A DNA stretch of 60,646 nt, from positions 1-60,646 of the forward strand of contig CAMDAO010000004.1 of assembly GCA_945888595.1 (NCBI GenBank). The letters run 5' to 3'. A program made the translations under genes and the position numbers. The notes under the pieces are model-generated. The model was not told where the DNA came from, ran no database searches, and saw nothing but the letters and a program-made list of their open reading frames with translations. Positions 17,949 to 27,142 of this stretch are shown one piece after another (position 1 is the stretch's first letter; every line of letters begins with the position of its first letter). This DNA comes from Chryseobacterium gleum (GTDB lineage Bacteria > Bacteroidota > Bacteroidia > Flavobacteriales_D > Crocinitomicaceae).

Positions 17949-19544
17949 ATGAAAAAGGTGCTTTGTATTTGGTTTTTAACTTGTTTTGGTCTTTCTGCAT
18001 TTTCTCAAGAATTTAAAAATAGATTTGAATCAATTGATGTGCAAGATTATGCAATTGAGATTGAGGTAAATGATACCACCGATGTTATTTCTGTTATAGA
18101 AACAATTACGATTTCATTCTTGAAGCCACTAGATTCATTCTATTTAGATTTAGTAGATCAAAATTCCGAGCAAAAAGGCATGAAAATTCAATCTCTTCTG
18201 CAACAAGGGAAAGAAATTGCTTTTACACATGCGAATTCAATACTTCAAGTTTCACCTAAAAATGCGACTAAAAATGAAGTGCGAACCTATACAATTCAGT
18301 ACAGCGGAATTCCCAAAGATGGCTTAGTGATTAGCAAAAACAAATATGGTGAACGAACTTTTTTTGGCGATAATTGGCCTACGAGGGCGAGAAATTGGAT
18401 TGCAAGTGTAGATCATCCATCTGATAAAGCGACCGTGTCATGGACAATTGTCGTTCCTGCTTATTATAAAGTAGTGGCAAATGGGGAAATGAAAAGTGAA
18501 ATGACGCTTTCAAATAATCGAAAAAAAATAAGTTATCGATGTTCAACAGCTATTCCTACAAAGGTAATGGTGATCGGTGTGGCGAGATTTGAAGTAGAAC
18601 AAGTGGCTACTATCCAAAATATTCCTGTTTCTAGTTGGGTTTATCCTCAAAATAAGAAGTCTGGATTTTATGATTATGCCTTAGGAGCGAATATCTTAGA
18701 TTATTTCATCCATCATTTTGGGCCATATTCCTATGAAAAATTAGCAAATGTGCAATCAACTACTCGCTATGGTGGGATGGAAAATGCAAGTTGTATTTTT
18801 TATGATGAGAATAGCATCAATGGAACCAGAGATTGTGAACCATTATTAGCGCATGAAATTGCGCATCAATGGTTTGGCAATGCTGCAACAGAGTTGGACT
18901 GGCCTCATCTTTGGTTAAGTGAGGGATTTGCAACGTATTGTACGAACTTGTATACAGAGGAAAAAAAAGGAAAAGAAGCTTTTGAAAAACAAATGCAAAC
19001 CGACAGAAAGAGAGTTGTGTCTTTTTATAAAACAAATAAAAATCCGGTTATAGATACGATTTCAATTGATTTAATGTCGCTGCTGAATGCCAATTCTTAC
19101 CAAAAAGGCGCGTGGGTTTTACACATGTTGCGTAGAAAAGTTGGCGATGAATTCTTTTTTAATGGGCTTCGAACGTATTACAAAAAATATCAATTTTCAA
19201 ATGCTACAACGAATGATTTCATGCAAGTGATGGAAGAAATTTCAGGAATTGAATTGAGTCTGTTTTTTGATCAATGGCTTAGAAAATCTGGGCATCCAAA
19301 AATTCTAGCGAAATCAAAAGTGGTGAAAAATAACCTTGAAATTACGATCCAACAAATTGACGGCACACAGGAACTATTTAATTTTCCCCTGGAAATACAA
19401 GTAATGTATACGGACAACACCTCGGAAATAAAAACGTTTGAAATACATGCCAATAAAGAAAAATTCTCTTTCCCAATTACAAAGAAATTTAGTAATATGA
19501 TTTTAGATCCGCATACAAATCTACTTTTTGAAGAGAAAAAATAA
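17949..19544 (+). CDS. M1 family (aminopeptidase N-like) metallopeptidase
   Basis: A 531-residue exported zinc peptidase. The signal peptide is MKKVLCIWFLTCFGLSAFSQ; a GTG two codons upstream is in frame but adds nothing. The exopeptidase motif GAMEN appears as GGMENAS near 275, and the zinc site as HEIAHQWFGNAATELDW (HExxH near 302) with the third ligand in WLSEGFATY. The protein lacks the C-terminal ERAP1-like domain of long M1 enzymes, like many short M1 peptidases of Bacteroidota. It probably trims peptides in the periplasm. A glycosyltransferase gene follows after four bases. Confidence 0.92.
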   Translation: MKKVLCIWFLTCFGLSAFSQEFKNRFESIDVQDYAIEIEVNDTTDVISVIETITISFLKPLDSFYLDLVDQNSEQKGMKIQSLLQQGKEIAFTHANSILQVSPKNATKNEVRTYTIQYSGIPKDGLVISKNKYGERTFFGDNWPTRARNWIASVDHPSDKATVSWTIVVPAYYKVVANGEMKSEMTLSNNRKKISYRCSTAIPTKVMVIGVARFEVEQVATIQNIPVSSWVYPQNKKSGFYDYALGANILDYFIHHFGPYSYEKLANVQSTTRYGGMENASCIFYDENSINGTRDCEPLLAHEIAHQWFGNAATELDWPHLWLSEGFATYCTNLYTEEKKGKEAFEKQMQTDRKRVVSFYKTNKNPVIDTISIDLMSLLNANSYQKGAWVLHMLRRKVGDEFFFNGLRTYYKKYQFSNATTNDFMQVMEEISGIELSLFFDQWLRKSGHPKILAKSKVVKNNLEITIQQIDGTQELFNFPLEIQVMYTDNTSEIKTFEIHANKEKFSFPITKKFSNMILDPHTNLLFEEKK

Positions 19545-19548
19545 CGGG

Positions 19549-20793
19549 ATGGTAGATCTTAAAATTCAAAATATTCTTGTGATTGGTTTCGTGTGGCCAG
19601 AACCTAATTCGTCCGCTGCGGGAGGAAGAATGATGCAACTAATAGATTGTTTTTTGGCGCAAAATTCTAAAATAACTTTTGCTTGTGCCGCAGCAGACAG
19701 CGCGTTTATGCTGGATGTAAAAGAAGTAGGAATTGAAAAAGTATCGATTGAATTAAATAATTCCTCTTTTGATGATTTTATAAGAAATTTGCAACCAACC
19801 CTCGTACTTTTTGATCGTTTTATGGTGGAGGAGCAATTTGGTTGGAGAGTTGCAAAAGAATGCCCAGATGCCTTACGAATTTTAGACACAGAAGATTTGC
19901 ATTGTTTGCGAGCAGCGCGCCAAATTGCCCTGAAAGAAAAAAGAGAATTTACTTCATTCGACTTGTTTTCAGATATAGCTAAACGTGAAATTGCCAGTAT
20001 CTTACGGTGTGATTTATCGTTGATTATTTCTTTGTATGAAATGGAACTTTTGACAAAAATAGTTAAGATTGATCCTGCTATCTTGCTTTATTTACCTTTT
20101 TTACTAGATCCAATTCTTCCAGAAATAAGTAATCAATGGCCTTCGTTTGCAGAGAGAAAGCATTTTGTTTTTATTGGCAACTTTCTACATGCACCTAATT
20201 GGGATGCTGTAAAATTTCTAAAAGAAGAAGTGTGGTCTCTGATTCGCAAGAAAATTCCCGAGGCGGAATTACATATTTATGGAGCGTATCCTTCTCAAAA
20301 AGCACTTCAACTCAACGCCATCCAAGAAGGTTTTCATTGTTTGGGAAGGGCTGAAAATGCAAGTGAAGTAGTTTCAAAGTCAAGAGTTTGTTTGGCGCCA
20401 GTTCGCTTCGGAGCAGGAATTAAAGGTAAATTAGTTGAAGCAATGCAATGTGGTACACCCAGCGTAACAACCACTATAGGTTCGGAATCCATGCATGGTG
20501 ATTTAGCATGGAATGGCTTTGTAAGTAATACTCCAGAAGACATTGCCGAAGCTGCTGTTCAACTATATACGGATCCACTCGTTTGGGAGCAATCACAAAA
20601 AAATGGAATTACTATCATCGAAAAAATATATTCGAAATCGTTTTATAGAAAGAAGTTAATAGACCAAATTTTTCATATTCAATCGACGCTAAAAGACCAC
20701 AGACTGCAAAATTTTATAGGAGCAATGCTGATGCATCATACATTAGCGAGCACGAAATATATGTCGAAGTGGATTGAAGAGAAGAATAAATGA
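19549..20793 (+). CDS. GT-B glycosyltransferase (GT4-like)
   Basis: A 414-residue glycosyltransferase. The N-terminal Rossmann half starts NILVIGFVWPEPNSSAAGGRM. The C-terminal donor domain starts HFVFIGNFLHAPNWDAV and contains ELHIYGAYPS, SRVCLAPVRFGAGIKGKLVEAMQCGTP and TTIGSESM, which match the group-1/GT4 donor-binding region. G-x-G-x-K-x-K-L-V-E-A replaces the usual E-x7-E. I chose the ATG at 19549, four bases after the M1 stop; an in-frame ATG at 19528 would overlap that gene. It probably belongs to the same transcript as the peptidase. The acceptor is unknown. Confidence 0.85.
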   Translation: MVDLKIQNILVIGFVWPEPNSSAAGGRMMQLIDCFLAQNSKITFACAAADSAFMLDVKEVGIEKVSIELNNSSFDDFIRNLQPTLVLFDRFMVEEQFGWRVAKECPDALRILDTEDLHCLRAARQIALKEKREFTSFDLFSDIAKREIASILRCDLSLIISLYEMELLTKIVKIDPAILLYLPFLLDPILPEISNQWPSFAERKHFVFIGNFLHAPNWDAVKFLKEEVWSLIRKKIPEAELHIYGAYPSQKALQLNAIQEGFHCLGRAENASEVVSKSRVCLAPVRFGAGIKGKLVEAMQCGTPSVTTTIGSESMHGDLAWNGFVSNTPEDIAEAAVQLYTDPLVWEQSQKNGITIIEKIYSKSFYRKKLIDQIFHIQSTLKDHRLQNFIGAMLMHHTLASTKYMSKWIEEKNK

Positions 20794-20941
20794 TACACAA
20801 ATGCAAGATCGTATCGTTTTTCTCTCAAATATTTTTGTATTTTCTTGATTTAGCACGATAAACCTAATAAAACACTCCTAAATCTTTCAAATTTAATTAA
20901 AATCTGATTGCAAAATATCAGTCGAACTCAGCTTATTAATC

Positions 20942-20949
20942 TATCTTTG
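20942..20949 (+). promoter_or_regulatory. -7 box (TATCTTTG) for cysS
   Basis: TATCTTTG lies 23 bases before the cysS ATG at 20973. No strong -33 TTG at the right spacing is seen. Confidence 0.5.
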
Positions 20950-20972
20950 TTTGAAACACTTCAAATAAGATC

Positions 20973-22439
20973 ATGAGCACGATTAAAAATGAACTTTTAA
21001 TATACAATAGTTTATCAGGTCAGAAAGAAAAATTTGAACCTATTCACGAAAATAAAGTCGGTATGTATGTATGTGGACCTACCCTTTATAGTGAACCGCA
21101 CATGGGAAATATGCGCACGTTCATCAATTTTGATATGATTTATCGTTGCTTGTTGAAATTAAATTACCAAGTGAAATATGTCAGGAATATTACGGATGCT
21201 GGACATATCACAAACAGTGCTGGAGATGAAGTGGACAGTATTGGTAAAGTGGCTCGTTTGGAACAAGTTCAATCTCTAGAAATCGTTTATAAGTACAATG
21301 TAAAATTTCAAGAATTACAGAGGATATATAATATGTTGCCTCCGAATATTGAACCAACTGCAACCGGTCATATTCAAGAACAAATTGAAAGTATTGAAAA
21401 AATTATCGAAAATGGTTTTGCCTATGTTGTCAATGGTTCTGTGTATTTTGATGTGAAAGCATACACTGAAAAATTCGAATATGGAACGTTAAGTGGTCGA
21501 GTGGTAGATGAATTATCTGAAGAAACGAGGGAGCTGAATGCGCAAGATGAAAAACGATTTTTTGCTGATTTTGCCTTGTGGAAAAAAGCAAACCCAGAAG
21601 ATATGCAGATTTGGCGATCACCGTGGGGTGATGGAAATCCAGGCTGGCACATTGAATGCACAGCAATGAGTACGAAATATTTAGGCGCTCATTTTGATAT
21701 TCATGGAGGAGGAATGGACTTAAAATTCCCTCATCATGAAGATGAAATTGCACAAAATTGCGCTTCTTTGGGTTGTAATCCTGCAAAATACTGGATGCAT
21801 GCCAATATGTTAAACGTGAATGGGCAAAAGATGAGTAAATCCTTGGGGAATTATTTTCTTCCGAAAGAAATTGTGGAAGGAACAACAACTGTTTTTGAAA
21901 AAGCATATTCGCCAAATATTATTCGTTTTTCTATGATGCAAGCGCATTACAGAAGTACATTGGATTTCACCGCAGATTCTTTAGATGCTGCTGAAAAAGG
22001 ATTTTCCCGCCTATCAGAAGCTGTTGAAAAATTAGCTGTGCTAAAAACGTCTGCGACTTCTTCTGTTTCCATCCCCGATATTATTCAGAGTTTTTACAAG
22101 GCAATGTCCGATGATTTCAATGCGCCGATTCTTCTCGCTAAAATTTTTGATGCTGTAAAATATATCAATTCTGTCAATGATGGAAAAGCAACTATTACAA
22201 AACAAGATTTAGAAATGCTTTCAGTAGAAATAAATTCTTTTGTTACGGATATACTGGGCTTAACCATGGAGAAATTAAATTCTGATGCGAAATTGGCGCC
22301 AGTAATGGATTTAGTGTTGGATATTCGCAAATCAGCAAGAGAAAATAAAGATTGGACAACTTCTGATAAAATTAGAGACGGTCTTGCAATAGCAGGTATT
22401 GAAGTCAAAGATGGCAAGGAAGGCACAACTTGGAATTAA
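20973..22439 (+). CDS. cysS: Cysteinyl-tRNA synthetase
   Basis: A class I aminoacyl-tRNA synthetase of 488 residues that charges tRNA-Cys. The zinc cysteine C34 in MYVCGPT is followed by the HIGH signature in the form HMGN (43-46). Further zinc ligands lie in WHIECTAMS and FPHHEDEIAQ, which together select cysteine. KMSKS is at 286-290. The C-terminal DALR-like and tRNA-binding helices complete a full-length enzyme. polA starts 12 bases downstream on the same strand, so the two are probably co-transcribed from the promoter at 20942. Confidence 0.97.
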   Translation: MSTIKNELLIYNSLSGQKEKFEPIHENKVGMYVCGPTLYSEPHMGNMRTFINFDMIYRCLLKLNYQVKYVRNITDAGHITNSAGDEVDSIGKVARLEQVQSLEIVYKYNVKFQELQRIYNMLPPNIEPTATGHIQEQIESIEKIIENGFAYVVNGSVYFDVKAYTEKFEYGTLSGRVVDELSEETRELNAQDEKRFFADFALWKKANPEDMQIWRSPWGDGNPGWHIECTAMSTKYLGAHFDIHGGGMDLKFPHHEDEIAQNCASLGCNPAKYWMHANMLNVNGQKMSKSLGNYFLPKEIVEGTTTVFEKAYSPNIIRFSMMQAHYRSTLDFTADSLDAAEKGFSRLSEAVEKLAVLKTSATSSVSIPDIIQSFYKAMSDDFNAPILLAKIFDAVKYINSVNDGKATITKQDLEMLSVEINSFVTDILGLTMEKLNSDAKLAPVMDLVLDIRKSARENKDWTTSDKIRDGLAIAGIEVKDGKEGTTWN

Positions 22440-22451
22440 AGAGAAAAAATT

Positions 22452-25253
22452 ATGTTAACACCCAAACACCCAAAAAAACTTTTTTTGTTAGACGCTTATG
22501 CTTTGATTTACAGAGCTTATTTTGCTTTTGCAAAAAATCCAAGAATGAGTACAAAGGGATTAAATACGTCTGCTGCTTTTGGTTTTACGAATGCGTTAAT
22601 TGATATTATTAAGACCGAAGAACCTACCCATTTAGCTGTTGTTTTTGATCCTCCTGGTGGTTCAACTCATCGGCAAACTGATTTCGAAGCATACAAAGCG
22701 CACCGCGAGGAAATGCCAGAAGGAATTCGTTCAATGATTGAACCGATAAAAGAAATTATTCGATCATTCAATATTCCAATTTTACAAGTAGCTGGATTTG
22801 AAGCAGATGATGTTATTGGAACATTAGCAAAGATGGCTGAAAAGAAAGATTTCGTAACCTACATGATGACTCCTGATAAAGACTTCGGGCAATTGGTTAC
22901 GGAAAATATTTTTATGTACAAACCTGGTCGAAGTGGAAATCCGCCAGAAATTTGGGGTGTTGCTGAGATTTGTGCGAAATTTGAAATTGATCATCCTATT
23001 AAAGTGATCGATATACTTGGATTGTGGGGTGATGTTTCTGACAATATCCCTGGAATCCCTGGAATAGGCGAAAAAACTTCCAAATTATTGATTCAAAAAT
23101 ATGGTTCTATTGAGAATTTAATTGCGAATGCTGCTGATTTAAAGGGGAAACAAAAAGAAAATGTCATTGAATTTGCTGAACAAGGAATGGTTTCTAAGAT
23201 GTTGGCAACGATCATTTTAGACGTTGAGGTGGAATTCAATGAGGAGCATTTGATCATGTGTGAACCTGATGTTGAAAAAGTAAAAGAGATTTTCACTGAA
23301 TTAGAATTTAGAAATTTAGCCCGAAGAGTTATCGGGGAAGATATTGTTGTTACAGCAGCTAGCAATGAAGTTGGACAAATGGACTTATTTGGAACTCAAA
23401 GTCTACTTGTTGAACAATCACCGATTGAAACAGCAGATTATAAAACAATCGCAACAGAAAAAGCAAGTTACCATCTGATTACAAAGCCTGAAGAGCGAAA
23501 AGAATTACTGGAAATTTTACTTTCACAAATGCAAGTTTGTTTTGACACGGAAACTACGTCAATTGAAGCACGTCATGCAGATATAGTAGGAATGTCTTTT
23601 TCTTACAAAGCGAGGGAAGGTTTTTATGTTGCGGTTCCAAAAGATTTTAATGACGCAAAACAAATTATTGAAGAATTTAAACCATTCTTTGAATCTACCA
23701 TTATTGAAAAAATTGCACACAACCTAAAATACGATATCCAAGTCCTAAATAGATATGGTATCGAGGTGGCTGCTCCAACATTTGATACCATGATTGCTCA
23801 TTATTTGATCAATCCTGAATCAAAACAAAGCATGGATTTTCTTTCGGAGTTCTATTTATCGTACAAACCCGTTTCTATTGAGGCGTTAATCGGCAAGAAG
23901 GGGAAAAGTCAAGGAAATATGGGTGATTTATCTCCAGAGGAAATTAGCGATTATGCGTGTGAAGATGCGGATATTACTTTTCAATTGAAGCAAATTTTTG
24001 AACCTGAAATTCAGAAAGAGCATCTGAAGAAATTATTCTACGAAATGGAAATGCCTTTGGTAGAAGTATTAAAATCAATGGAAATGGAAGGTATTGCTAT
24101 CGATGTACCTGCTCTGCAAATCTTCTCCATTGAAATTGAAAAAACCATTTTGGAATTAGAAAAATCAATTAAAAATTTGGCGGAGATGGATTTCAATATC
24201 GATTCACCAAAACAACTAGGAGAAGTATTGTTTGAAAAGATGAAAATTTCATCCAAAGCGAAGAAAACGAAGACTGGTCAATATGCTACTGGAGAAGAAG
24301 TTCTTGTGAAACATGAAAAAGATCATGCGATTATTCCTATGATTTTGCAGTATCGCCAATTGCGTAAACTGAAAAGTACGTATGTCGATCCATTGCCTAC
24401 TTTATGTGACCCAATCGATGGGCGAGTTCATACACATTTTATGCAAACCGTCACTGCTACCGGGCGACTAAGTTCAAATAATCCGAATTTACAAAACATC
24501 CCTGTTCGAACCGAAAATGGAAAAGAAATAAGAAGAGCATTTGTCTCAAGAGGAAAAGATTTCCAATTAATGGCTGTCGATTACTCACAAATTGAACTAC
24601 GAATTATAGCTGCTCTAAGTGAAGATCCAACTATGATTGCAGCTTTTAAAAGTCGTCAAGACATCCATTCAGCCACAGCTGCGAAGGTTTTTCATGTTTC
24701 AATTGATGAAGTAACACGTGATCAAAGAAGCGCTGCAAAAGCAGTCAATTTTGGAATTATTTATGGTCAATCTGCTTTTGGATTAGCCCAAAATTTAAAC
24801 ATTTCGAGAACAGAAGCGAAAGAAATAATTGACAGTTATTTTGCTGAGTATGCGACCATAAAGACATATATGGATAACACTGTTGCGCAAGCACGTGAAA
24901 ATGGATACGTTGAAACCATCATGAAACGTCGTCGTTACTTGCCCGAAATAAATTCAGCGAACGCAATTGTAAGAGGTTTTGCTGAAAGAAACGCAGTCAA
25001 TGCGCCCATTCAAGGTTCGGCAGCTGACATTGTAAAATTGGCAATGGTTGCTGTTTTCAAAGAAATGAAAAAAGCCAATCTGAAATCTAGAATGATCTTA
25101 CAAGTGCATGATGAACTTGTTTTTGATGTGCATGAAAGAGAAATTGAGGAAATGAAAACAGTAGTGAAGGAAGCGATGGAAAATGCGATTCATTTAGTGG
25201 TGCCAATGGAAGTCGAGATGAAATTAGCTGGAAATTGGCTGGATGCACACTAG
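22452..25253 (+). CDS. polA: DNA polymerase I
   Basis: A full-length PolA of 933 residues acting in Okazaki-fragment processing and repair. The 5'-nuclease domain occupies about 1-300 (LLDAYALIYRAYFAF, GFEADDVIGTLA, TPDKDFGQLV, GIPGIGEKTSKLL). The 3'-5' exonuclease domain follows at about 335-520, and its catalytic residues are intact (D365 and E367 in DTET, and YACEDADITFQL), so proofreading is expected. The polymerase domain (about 560-933) has TATGRLSSNNPNLQNIP, VDYSQIELRI (motif A), the O-helix RSAAKAVNFGIIYG with phenylalanine as in E. coli, and HDE at 886-888 (motif C). Confidence 0.97.
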   Translation: MLTPKHPKKLFLLDAYALIYRAYFAFAKNPRMSTKGLNTSAAFGFTNALIDIIKTEEPTHLAVVFDPPGGSTHRQTDFEAYKAHREEMPEGIRSMIEPIKEIIRSFNIPILQVAGFEADDVIGTLAKMAEKKDFVTYMMTPDKDFGQLVTENIFMYKPGRSGNPPEIWGVAEICAKFEIDHPIKVIDILGLWGDVSDNIPGIPGIGEKTSKLLIQKYGSIENLIANAADLKGKQKENVIEFAEQGMVSKMLATIILDVEVEFNEEHLIMCEPDVEKVKEIFTELEFRNLARRVIGEDIVVTAASNEVGQMDLFGTQSLLVEQSPIETADYKTIATEKASYHLITKPEERKELLEILLSQMQVCFDTETTSIEARHADIVGMSFSYKAREGFYVAVPKDFNDAKQIIEEFKPFFESTIIEKIAHNLKYDIQVLNRYGIEVAAPTFDTMIAHYLINPESKQSMDFLSEFYLSYKPVSIEALIGKKGKSQGNMGDLSPEEISDYACEDADITFQLKQIFEPEIQKEHLKKLFYEMEMPLVEVLKSMEMEGIAIDVPALQIFSIEIEKTILELEKSIKNLAEMDFNIDSPKQLGEVLFEKMKISSKAKKTKTGQYATGEEVLVKHEKDHAIIPMILQYRQLRKLKSTYVDPLPTLCDPIDGRVHTHFMQTVTATGRLSSNNPNLQNIPVRTENGKEIRRAFVSRGKDFQLMAVDYSQIELRIIAALSEDPTMIAAFKSRQDIHSATAAKVFHVSIDEVTRDQRSAAKAVNFGIIYGQSAFGLAQNLNISRTEAKEIIDSYFAEYATIKTYMDNTVAQARENGYVETIMKRRRYLPEINSANAIVRGFAERNAVNAPIQGSAADIVKLAMVAVFKEMKKANLKSRMILQVHDELVFDVHEREIEEMKTVVKEAMENAIHLVVPMEVEMKLAGNWLDAH

Positions 25254-25335
25254 ACGATTTATCATTTATTGACCCTTTTTATGACCCTATTTTTAAGGAT
25301 GTCATGGTAAGAGACGAATTATTAAAAATGGAGTA

Positions 25336-26118
25336 TTAAATTCCTATCAAAAAATGAATTGCCTTCGTATTGAATTGTTCGGCCTGTTCTATATTTACTA
25401 TATGTCCGCAGTTTTCGATTATTTCTAATTGACCATTTTTTTCCATTTTAACCATTTCTATTGCATCGTCTACAAATAAGTGGTCTTGTCTGCCCATGAG
25501 ATAAAGCACTGGAAAATTATGAATTTTGCTCGCGTAATTTTCTAGATTTTTATTAAGTGTTTTTGTCATCTTGAACCATCTTAGAAATTCGGTTTGTTTC
25601 AATTTTTTAGCTTCCTTAATGAAAACATTTCGAGACTTTTTGTGATTATATCGGGGCATTATTACAAAAGCAAAGATTTTATAAAGCACCATAAAAGGAA
25701 CAAATTTCTTTGTTGCATTTCCAATTTTAATCAATGTCTTAGAATAATTGTTTAATCGAATAATAGTTCCTGTTAAAACAGTTTTAATGATTCTTTCAGA
25801 ATGTGATTCAATCAATTCCCTGATTACTATGGTACCTAGTGAGACCCCTACAAAATGTGCTTTATCAATTTTGATTTCATTGAGGACTTCAATTATTTCT
25901 TCTGAGATAGATGGTAATGTATATTCTAATTTATTATTTATCTCTTCTATAACGGTATTTTGTCCGTGTCCTCTGAGATCTATAAGTAATATGTTAAAAT
26001 ACTCTTTAAACGCTTTTATTTGTTTATACCATATTGAAGAACTACCTCCTGCACCGTGCACAAACACAACCCATTCTAATGTACTATTTTCATTTACATG
26101 TGTTGTGTAATAAATCAT
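25336..26118 (-). CDS. Alpha/beta fold hydrolase
   Basis: A cytoplasmic hydrolase of 260 residues with a classical alpha/beta core. The oxyanion region is VVFVHGAGGSSSIWYKQ (about 17-33), LLIDLRGHGQN follows, the nucleophile elbow is GVSLGT (serine near 94), the acid lies in LMGRQDHLF, and the histidine is in ENCGHIVNIEQ. It resembles broad-specificity esterases or the MenH/BioH group. The substrate cannot be told. It is convergent with polA and lies just past the ATP synthase terminator on the same strand, so it is probably expressed separately. Confidence 0.87.
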   Translation of the reverse strand: MIYYTTHVNENSTLEWVVFVHGAGGSSSIWYKQIKAFKEYFNILLIDLRGHGQNTVIEEINNKLEYTLPSISEEIIEVLNEIKIDKAHFVGVSLGTIVIRELIESHSERIIKTVLTGTIIRLNNYSKTLIKIGNATKKFVPFMVLYKIFAFVIMPRYNHKKSRNVFIKEAKKLKQTEFLRWFKMTKTLNKNLENYASKIHNFPVLYLMGRQDHLFVDDAIEMVKMEKNGQLEIIENCGHIVNIEQAEQFNTKAIHFLIGI

Positions 26119-26126
26119 TTTCTGTC

Positions 26127-26161
26127 AAAAAAAAATCCCTTTATCTAATACAAAGGGATTT
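26127..26161 (-). terminator. Intrinsic terminator of the atp operon
   Basis: On the plus strand AAATCCCTTT (26133-26142) and AAAGGGATTT (26152-26161) form a perfect 10-bp stem with a 9-base loop. On the minus strand the stem is followed by a run of nine T residues (26135 to 26127). It lies 22 bases past the atpG stop. Confidence 0.88.
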
Positions 26162-26182
26162 AACTACATGCTATTTAATCTT

Positions 26183-27058
26183 TTAATTTTTCAAGGCTTC
26201 TGCTCCACCAACAATTTCTAATATTTCACTAGTAATTGCTGCTTGTCGTGCTTTATTGTAACCAATAGTTAATGATTTTTTCATTTCTTTCGCGTTGTCA
26301 GTAGCTTTGTGCATTGCTGTCATACGAGCGCCATGTTCAGAAGCATTTGAATCTAATAAGCCTTTAAAGAATTGTATTTTTAAAGATTTTGGTATTAGAT
26401 CATCAACTATTTCTTCTTTCGAAGGTTCAAAAATGTAATCTCCTATCGATTCCGATCCTGTTAAAACAGGAGGAAGAATAGGTAAAAATTGTTCTGCTTT
26501 CACATCTTGAGAAGCTGCATTTATAAAGCTATTGTATACAACAATAATTTTATCAAATTCTCCTGCTACGAAAGTATTCATTAATGAATTAGTGATAATT
26601 GAAGAATTATTAAATGTCAATTTAGAAAAAATATCTTCTACTTCCGCTAGTTCAGAATTAATGTAATAGCTATCTGAATTTTTAAAAGAGTCTTTGATTT
26701 TCTTCCCTAAGCAAAGTACTTTCGTGTTCGCTTTTTTATAGTCATTGTTAATTAGTAAGTTTACTTGCTTAATAACATTATTATTAAACCCGCCACATAA
26801 ACCACGGTTAGAAGTAATACCAACAATTAAAACATTTTTAATTTCCCTGTTTTCAGAATAAGCATTTTCAGATAAATCTAAAGAAGAACTTAAGTTACTC
26901 AAAATATCTTGAAGCTTAATCGCATAAGGTCTCATTTGTGTGATTGCATCTTGCGCTTTCTTCAATTTAGCAGCAGAAACCATTTTCATAGCCGATGTAA
27001 TCTGCATAGTAGATCCAACGGAAGCGATACGATTTCTTATTTCTTTTAAATTTGCCAT
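26183..27058 (-). CDS. atpG: ATP synthase F1 gamma subunit
   Basis: The central rotor shaft of F1-ATP synthase, 291 residues. The conserved N-terminal helix (EIRNRIASVGSTMQITSAMKMVSAAKL) and C-terminal helix (NAKEMKKSLTIGYNKARQAAITSEILEIVGGAEAL) are both present and pair as the coiled-coil shaft. SNRGLCGGFN is the family signature in the Rossmann-like middle domain. It is the last gene of the atp cluster and is followed by a strong terminator. Between it and atpA lies a pair of palindromic repeats. Confidence 0.97.
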   Translation of the reverse strand: MANLKEIRNRIASVGSTMQITSAMKMVSAAKLKKAQDAITQMRPYAIKLQDILSNLSSSLDLSENAYSENREIKNVLIVGITSNRGLCGGFNNNVIKQVNLLINNDYKKANTKVLCLGKKIKDSFKNSDSYYINSELAEVEDIFSKLTFNNSSIITNSLMNTFVAGEFDKIIVVYNSFINAASQDVKAEQFLPILPPVLTGSESIGDYIFEPSKEEIVDDLIPKSLKIQFFKGLLDSNASEHGARMTAMHKATDNAKEMKKSLTIGYNKARQAAITSEILEIVGGAEALKN

Positions 27059-27070
27059 TTTTTTATATTA

Positions 27071-27136
27071 TTGGGATAAGGTATACCTTATCCTTACAGA
27101 TTATGACGTTGGGACAGGGCATTACCTGTCCTTACA
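27071..27136. repeat. Two diverged copies of a palindromic element in the atp operon
   Basis: Two 28-base copies (27071-27098 and 27109-27136) both start TTGGGA and end TCCTTACA. The first holds a perfect 20-base palindrome, GGATAAGGTATACCTTATCC (27074-27093). The second holds GGACAGG/CCTGTCC (27112-27118 with 27125-27131) around a 6-base loop. A T-A pair in copy one is C-G in copy two, a compensatory change. The copies lie between the atpA stop and the atpG start and would fold in the mRNA. Confidence 0.8.
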
Positions 27137-27142
27137 TCAATA

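Noticed and set aside
20794-20972. T-box or other riboswitch leader before cysS
   Set aside because: The TATCTTTG box leaves a leader of only about 20 bases, and no T-box sequence or specifier stem is visible.
21430-21915. Antisense open frame of 161 codons opposite cysS
   Set aside because: It is fully inside the conserved cysS coding sequence, begins without a promoter box, and its translation has no recognisable motif.
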